This document shows, one piece after another, positions 37,467 to 42,192 of a DNA stretch of 42,192 bases. A model generated the notes under the pieces. That model saw nothing but the letters and a program-made list of their open reading frames with translations. It had not been told where the DNA came from and did no database searches. Numbering within the stretch: position 1 is the first letter of the stretch; every line of letters begins with the position of its first letter. The translations under genes and the position numbers were made by a program. The stretch comes from Pseudomonadota bacterium (lineage in GTDB: Bacteria > Pseudomonadota > Gammaproteobacteria > Burkholderiales > Rhodocyclaceae): contig JAKOZI010000052.1 of the NCBI GenBank assembly GCA_029780075.1, positions 1 through 42,192 of the forward strand, in the 5' to 3' direction.

Positions 37467-40400
37467 ATGAAGACCAGCTCGGAAAAGTCGTCTACCACCA
37501 GCGGCACCAGGCATTCTGCGGCCAGCCAGCCTTTTTTCGGTCCGGCCGGGAGTGCCGGATTCTTTGCGGCGGTCGCTCCAGCGCCTGCCGTCCAGTTCAG
37601 GATGACGGTCAACAAACCGGGCGACAAGTTCGAACAGGAAGCCGACCGGATGGCGGAGAAGGTGGTCCGTATGCCGGCTCCACCGACAGCGGTCAAAGAA
37701 GAGAAACTGCAACGCCAGGCGGACGACAAATCAAAGGAGAAAATCCAGAAAGCGGTACTGCCCGGAGAAAAACTCCAGAAAGCGCCGCGAGCCGAGGAAA
37801 AGATCCAGAAGGCGGTCATGCCCGAGGAAAAGCTCCAGAAGAAGGACGACGACAAGCTACAGAAGGCGCCTGCACCCGCGGACAAGCTGCAGCGCAAGGG
37901 GAGCGACGCGACCCCGACGATAGGCGGCGGCGTGCAGTCGGCGATTCGCAGCCAGAGCGGTGGCGGCCAACCCCTGTCGAGCGACGTGCGCAGCTACATG
38001 GAACCGCGTTTCGGCGCCGATTTCGGCAACGTCCGCGTGCATCACGACGCCGAGTCCGCCAGCCTCAACAACCAGCTCAGCGCGCGCGCATTCACCTACC
38101 AGAATCACGTCTTTTTCTCGCGTGACCAGTACCAGCCCGGTAGCAGCGAGGGCAAGCAACTGCTGGCGCATGAGCTGACGCACACCATCCAGCAGGGCCA
38201 CGCCGTGCAGCGCAGCCCGCAGATCAGCACGACGACGACACCGCCGCCGGTGCAACGCCTGGGTATCAGCGACGCGCTCGATTATTTCGCCGACAAGGCT
38301 TACCTGATCCCCGGATTCCGGATGCTGACCCTGCTGCTCGGCTTCAACCCGATCAATAGGCGCTCCACCGACCGCAGCGCGGCCAATCTCCTGCGCGCCC
38401 TGATCGAACTGATGCCGGGTGGCGCCTTCATCACTCAGGCGCTGGACAATCACGGTGTGATCAACAAGGCCGCCGCCTGGGTGGAACAGAAGGTAGCGCT
38501 GCTCGGTGACATTGGCGGCGAAATCGCCGGCGCTCTGAAACGCTTCCTCGATTCCCTGAGCTGGAGCGACATCCTTGACCTGGGTGGCGTCTGGGACCGC
38601 GCCAAGCGCATCTTCACCGAGCCGATAGCGCGTCTGATTGCCTTTGGCGGCTCGGTGGTCAGCGAGCTGCTCAAGATGGTCAAGGATGCCATCCTGAAAC
38701 CGCTGGCGGCGCTGGCGCAGGGAACACGCGGTTACGATCTGCTCAAGGCCATCCTCGGCGAAGACCCGATCAGCGGCGAAGTGGTGCCACGCACTGCCGA
38801 CACCCTGATCGGCGGGTTCATGAAGCTGATCGGCCAGGAAGAGGTTTGGGAGAACATCAAGAAAGGCAACGCTGTGGCGCGTGCCTGGGCGTGGTTCCAG
38901 GGTGCGCTGGCCGGTTTGATGGGCTTTGTGCGCGCGGTGCCGCGCAAGGTCATCGAAACGCTGAGTTCCCTGACATTCCAGGACATCATCAGCGTCGCCG
39001 GTGCGTTCACCAAGATTGCCGGGGCGTTCGTCAGTATCGCCGGGGAGTTCATCAGTTGGGGCATCGGCCAGGTCATCAGCCTGCTGGAGATCCTGTTCTC
39101 GGTGGTCGCACCGGGCGTGATGCCGTATATCAGGAAAGCCCAGGCGGCCTTCAACACCATCCTCAAGGACCCCATCGGTTTTGTCGGCAACCTGGTGCGC
39201 GCCGGCAAACAGGGCTTCGAACTGTTTGCGGCGAACATTCTCACGCACCTGAAAACGGCGCTGATCAAGTGGATCACCGGCCCCCTGGGGGCCGCGGGCG
39301 TGTATATCCCGAAATCGTTCTCACTGATCGAAATCGTCAAGCTCGTACTTTCGGTGCTCGGGCTGACCTGGCAGAACATCCGCGGCAAACTGCTGAAGAT
39401 CATCCCCGAGCCGATCCTGACCGGGCTGGAAAAGACCGCCGGGATCCTGGTCACGCTGGTGAAGGATGGTCCAGCGGCAGCCTGGGAGCAGATCAAGAGC
39501 GAACTGGGCGAGTTGAAGGAGCAACTGATTGCCAAGGTTACCGAAATGATCTCGGTCGAGGTCGTCAAGGCCGCGGTGATGAAGCTGGTCAGCATGCTCA
39601 ACCCCGCCGGCGCGGTGGTGCAGGCGATCATTGCCATCTACAACACGGTCACTTTCTTCATCCAGAAAATTCAGCAGATTGCCGCCGTGGTGGCATCCTT
39701 CGTCGATTCCATCGCCGCCATCGCCGCCGGTCAGGTGGGCGCGGCGGCGAAGAAGGTCGAACAGACGATGGCCAGCACGCTGACCGTGATCATCGCCTTC
39801 CTCGCCAAGTTCGCCGGACTCGGCAACATCCCCGAGAAGATCGTCGGCATCGTCAGGAAGATCCGCCAGCCGATCGACAAGGGGCTGGACAGGATCGTCG
39901 AGTGGCTGGGGGCGATGCTCAAGAAGCTGGGCGGCGCGGTGGCGCAGGCCGGTTTGCCGGCTGATCCCAACGAACGCCTGCGCCTGGGGATGACCGCTGC
40001 CGTGGCGGTGGTGGACCGCCTGCCCGGAAATCGCATCGGTCAGGTGCTGATCACGCCGGTGCTGGCGCCGATCAAACTGCGTTACGGGTTTCAGCAGCTT
40101 GAACCGATGGTCAAGGACAAGAAATGGCATCTGCGCGGGCAGATCAATCCCTCGATTACGGTGACCACCACCAAGGAAGACGGATCGGAGGAAACGCTGC
40201 GCCTGAACGTCGGCGATGTCATCAAGGCCAAATACGTCGATGGACTGTGGGTGGCAACGATCATCTCGATTACCCGCAGCAATGTCAGCTACCGATTCTC
40301 TGATCCCCGCAAGGGAGTCGATACCCTGAGCGCCAGCATTTTCAAGGACAACTTCGAGAAAGGCGACATCACCCCCTACGTCGCCGACAAGCGCGGGACT

Positions 40401-40736
40401 TTCATGGGCGGAAATCCGCCCAAGAGCAGCCTGCTGGCGCGATACAAGAGCGAAGGGACGTATTACCGGCTGATCAAGCCACCGCCGACCGATCAGGTAC
40501 AATACCCCAGACGAAAAGGCGGCCGCTGGTATGACGTGGCGGACTGCGACCTCAGTCATGAGCCGACGGACGCGGTGACCTACTGGAATACCGAGGGATA
40601 CCAATACGGACCGCGCTCGCCGGAAGTGCGCGCGTGGATGAGCAATCTCGACAATTACATCTTCGAGCCATCGAGCATCAACCGCTCGCGAGCCTCCCGG
40701 CATGGCGAAGGATATCGATTACCGGCCAGGCCCTGA
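37467..40736 (+). CDS. DUF4157 eCIS cargo protein with probable C-terminal HNH/EndoVII-like nuclease
   Basis: A 1089-residue candidate effector. The N-terminus holds PGDKFEQEADRMAEKVV (about 51-67), a hallmark of eCIS-associated DUF4157 proteins, then a seven-fold K-L/I-Q repeat, then DUF4157 (about 165-245) with DFGNVRVHHDAESAS and the HELTH motif at 235-239. The middle (about 270-830) is helical and partly hydrophobic (VSIAGEFISWGIGQVISLLE), as in other large eCIS cargo. The last ~90 residues carry CDLSHEPTDAVTYWN and NYIFEPSSINRSR, matching the H...E...N pattern of GH-E/HNH-EndoVII toxins (H1031, E1067, N1072). The HExxH motif might also cut peptides. The nuclease call rests on motif pattern only. 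Confidence 0.85.
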   Translation: MKTSSEKSSTTSGTRHSAASQPFFGPAGSAGFFAAVAPAPAVQFRMTVNKPGDKFEQEADRMAEKVVRMPAPPTAVKEEKLQRQADDKSKEKIQKAVLPGEKLQKAPRAEEKIQKAVMPEEKLQKKDDDKLQKAPAPADKLQRKGSDATPTIGGGVQSAIRSQSGGGQPLSSDVRSYMEPRFGADFGNVRVHHDAESASLNNQLSARAFTYQNHVFFSRDQYQPGSSEGKQLLAHELTHTIQQGHAVQRSPQISTTTTPPPVQRLGISDALDYFADKAYLIPGFRMLTLLLGFNPINRRSTDRSAANLLRALIELMPGGAFITQALDNHGVINKAAAWVEQKVALLGDIGGEIAGALKRFLDSLSWSDILDLGGVWDRAKRIFTEPIARLIAFGGSVVSELLKMVKDAILKPLAALAQGTRGYDLLKAILGEDPISGEVVPRTADTLIGGFMKLIGQEEVWENIKKGNAVARAWAWFQGALAGLMGFVRAVPRKVIETLSSLTFQDIISVAGAFTKIAGAFVSIAGEFISWGIGQVISLLEILFSVVAPGVMPYIRKAQAAFNTILKDPIGFVGNLVRAGKQGFELFAANILTHLKTALIKWITGPLGAAGVYIPKSFSLIEIVKLVLSVLGLTWQNIRGKLLKIIPEPILTGLEKTAGILVTLVKDGPAAAWEQIKSELGELKEQLIAKVTEMISVEVVKAAVMKLVSMLNPAGAVVQAIIAIYNTVTFFIQKIQQIAAVVASFVDSIAAIAAGQVGAAAKKVEQTMASTLTVIIAFLAKFAGLGNIPEKIVGIVRKIRQPIDKGLDRIVEWLGAMLKKLGGAVAQAGLPADPNERLRLGMTAAVAVVDRLPGNRIGQVLITPVLAPIKLRYGFQQLEPMVKDKKWHLRGQINPSITVTTTKEDGSEETLRLNVGDVIKAKYVDGLWVATIISITRSNVSYRFSDPRKGVDTLSASIFKDNFEKGDITPYVADKRGTFMGGNPPKSSLLARYKSEGTYYRLIKPPPTDQVQYPRRKGGRWYDVADCDLSHEPTDAVTYWNTEGYQYGPRSPEVRAWMSNLDNYIFEPSSINRSRASRHGEGYRLPARP
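37701..37895 (+). repeat. Seven-copy Lys-Leu/Ile-Gln repeat in the cargo N-terminus
   Basis: Units of about 10 residues with the core EK(L/I)QKA: K-L/I-Q begins at residues 80, 92, 102, 112, 122, 130 and 140. The charged, low-complexity run joins the eCIS targeting region to DUF4157 and looks like a flexible or helical linker. Confidence 0.8.
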
Positions 40737-40738
40737 AC

Positions 40739-41155
40739 ATGGATGACAAAGACCTCCAGAAGACGATCACCGGCATCGCCAGAAAAGCCAAGTCGTTGGC
40801 GCTGCAGGGAGCCTTTGAGTCGGCCATCGCAGAATATACGCAGGGGCTCGAATTGCTGGCGGAGCCAAAGCACGCCTCGGAATACGCGGTGATGCTGTTC
40901 TCCGGGATCGCCGAGGCTTATTACCTGCAGGGTCTCTGGGATGACGCCCTGAAGTCTTTCGGAGAAGCGATTCGCAGCGAGGGGGGCCTGGGCGACCCCT
41001 ATATTCACCTGCGACTGGGCCAGATTCGTTACCGGCAGGGCGAGATGGAAAAGGCTGCCGACGAACTGATGCGAGCCTACATGGGTTCAGGGAAGATCAT
41101 CTTCGAGGGTGAGGACCCCAGGTACTACGCCCTGATCCAGCCGCATATCGAATAG
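40739..41155 (+). CDS. TPR-repeat protein, candidate immunity factor or chaperone
   Basis: A 138-residue protein made of about three tetratricopeptide-like helix pairs (ALQGAFESAIAEYTQGLELL, YYLQGLWDDALKSFGEAI, IRYRQGEMEKAADELMRAYM). It has no signal peptide, so it is cytoplasmic. It begins 2 bases after the nuclease cargo's stop, which suggests coupled expression. TPR-type proteins are known next to some polymorphic nuclease toxins; here it could protect the producer from the nuclease, or load the cargo. The ATG at 40739 is chosen because the upstream ATG lies inside the cargo gene. A 148-base gap with nothing I recognise follows. Confidence 0.8.
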   Translation: MDDKDLQKTITGIARKAKSLALQGAFESAIAEYTQGLELLAEPKHASEYAVMLFSGIAEAYYLQGLWDDALKSFGEAIRSEGGLGDPYIHLRLGQIRYRQGEMEKAADELMRAYMGSGKIIFEGEDPRYYALIQPHIE

Positions 41156-41303
41156 TCGCGCCGGTTTCCCGCGGCAGCCCTCCTGTCCTGGCGAGTCCCC
41201 GGCTCGGGCTGGCGCAGACCAGAAGCCTGCACGGAGCCACGCATCACCGCCAGGCGCCCGCACCCTTGAGCAGCACCGATACCGAGCCACGACGCGCCAG
41301 GAC

Positions 41304-42192
41304 ATGGATCACAACACCGCCAATCTGCAAGCCGCCCTGATCTGGCTGAAGACACTGGTAACGGGTCGCCTGGGTGTCGTCCTCGGGAAGAACGAAGGTT
41401 TCGAACTTCCGCCGCTCGACTTCTACCACCAGGACTCCTGGCTGGCCGCTTTCCTCGAACGCTACGAGCCGTGCTATGAAGAATTTGCGATCTTCCTGCT
41501 GGCCATTGTCCCGCACCTGCAACCGCAGTTCTTCAACCGGATCATCGCCGAGCACCTCCCCGAAGGCGGCGATTTCCCGGAGTTCGGCGGAGTGCGCGGA
41601 GCCAACCACCGGGGCATCCTGCCCACTGGAGAAACTGCCCAGTTCCTGCTGGCCGGCGACGACCTGGAGAAGCGCCTGCAGGTGCAGCGCCTGTTGAGTG
41701 CTGAACACTGGTTTGCACGCCAGCATATCCTGTGGCTGGAATCGTTGCCGCACGGCGAGCCGGCGATGAGCGGCAGGCTGATCGTCGATCCCGAGGTGGT
41801 CGACCTGCTGACCGTCGGCAAAGTCGGCAGACCCCGGTTCAGCCCGGACTTTCCGGCCGAATACATCGAAACGGCGATGGACTGGGAAGATCTGGTGCTG
41901 CACCCGCACACCGTCCGTCAGATCGGCGAAATCGAAAACTGGATCAAGCACAACGATACCCTGCTGCAGGACTGGGGGATGAAGAGAAGGATCAAGCCCG
42001 GCTACCGGGCCCTGTTCTACGGGCCGCCGGGTACCGGCAAGACCCTGACCGCGACGCTGCCCGGCAAACAGACCGGCAAGCACGTGTTCCGCATCGATTT
42101 GTCGCGGGTGGTCTCTAAATACACCGGCGAGACCGAGAAAAATCTCTCGAAGCTGTTCGAGAAGGCCGAACACAAGGCGTGGATCCTGTTCT
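41304..42192 (+). CDS. eCIS AAA+ ATPase, 5' part (Pvc15/Afp15 family)
   Basis: The first 296 residues of a AAA+ ATPase, cut by the window end. The N-terminal domain has LPPLDFYHQDSWLAAFLERY and GRLIVDPEVVDLLTVGK, typical of Pvc15. The ATPase core begins with WEDLVLHPHTVRQIGEIENW; Walker A GPPGTGKT is at 240-247, followed by SKYTGETEKNLSKLFEKAE. Walker B is beyond the end. In Afp/PVC this protein is needed for cargo loading or particle assembly. ATG 41304 gives a family-like start (MDHNTANLQAALIWLK). Confidence 0.93.
   Translation, partial: MDHNTANLQAALIWLKTLVTGRLGVVLGKNEGFELPPLDFYHQDSWLAAFLERYEPCYEEFAIFLLAIVPHLQPQFFNRIIAEHLPEGGDFPEFGGVRGANHRGILPTGETAQFLLAGDDLEKRLQVQRLLSAEHWFARQHILWLESLPHGEPAMSGRLIVDPEVVDLLTVGKVGRPRFSPDFPAEYIETAMDWEDLVLHPHTVRQIGEIENWIKHNDTLLQDWGMKRRIKPGYRALFYGPPGTGKTLTATLPGKQTGKHVFRIDLSRVVSKYTGETEKNLSKLFEKAEHKAWILF

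Noticed and set aside
38169..38183. HELTH motif as proof that the cargo is a protease
   Set aside because: HExxH in DUF4157 is common in eCIS-associated proteins and may serve targeting or self-processing; activity cannot be concluded from the motif.
15930..42192. Interpretation as a prophage or type VI secretion system
   Set aside because: No head, packaging, lysis or integrase genes and no TssJ/L/M; the DUF4255, DUF5908, LysM adaptor, CIS tape measure and AAA+ ATPase set is specific to eCIS.

Overview
The window reads as chromosomal DNA of a GC-rich proteobacterium. The glutathione-dependent formaldehyde pathway next to moaA, the AttH/CrtC-like lipocalin with its FtsX-type ABC transporter, and paired HD-GYP proteins with an N-terminal DUF3391 point to a betaproteobacterium, perhaps of the Rhodocyclales/Accumulibacter type. 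That placement is inferred from gene content only; no 16S or marker gene is present.

Left part (1-15132), mostly housekeeping. The window opens inside an IS4-family transposase whose C-terminus is split by a -1 frame change at an A-AAA-AAG heptamer. Next come tRNA-Gly(GCC) and tRNA-Leu(UAA), with a 24-base perfect palindrome between them, and a plus-strand run of DUF1178, frmA/adhC, fghA, moaA and an MscS channel fused to a cyclic-nucleotide-binding domain. A convergent minus-strand run follows. Read in its direction of transcription it holds two tandem HD-GYP paralogues (4-base overlap), an ABC ATPase, an FtsX-type permease (ATGA overlap), a Tat-exported AttH/CrtC-like protein and a small unknown protein. 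Upstream of this, also on the minus strand, lie a small membrane protein and an MltB-type lytic transglycosylase.

An ~800-base stretch (15133-15929) with no convincing gene separates this from the right part. It carries outward promoter candidates in both directions and a G-quadruplex-capable run.

Right part (15930 to the end): a plus-strand extracellular contractile injection system (eCIS; Afp/PVC-like phage-tail-like particle). The order is DUF4255/Pvc16 cap protein, unknown protein, sheath, two tube proteins, DUF5908 (Pvc6), LysM tube-baseplate adaptor (Pvc7), VgrG-like spike (Pvc8), PAAR tip, gp25 (Pvc9), baseplate J (Pvc11), Pvc12-like baseplate protein, a 1473-residue protein with four Ig/SprB-like repeats of exactly 75 residues, CIS tape measure (Pvc14), a 1089-residue DUF4157 cargo protein with a probable C-terminal HNH/EndoVII-like nuclease, a TPR protein, and the start of the AAA+ ATPase (Pvc15), cut by the window end. 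No capsid, portal, terminase, integrase or T6SS membrane-complex gene is seen, so this is neither a prophage nor a T6SS.

The most interesting parts are the putative nuclease effector with an adjacent TPR protein (candidate immunity factor or chaperone), the repeat-bearing candidate receptor-binding protein, and the unassigned 336-residue protein between cap and sheath. The first eCIS genes are clearly more AT-rich than the flanks, which suggests a mosaic or transferred origin.
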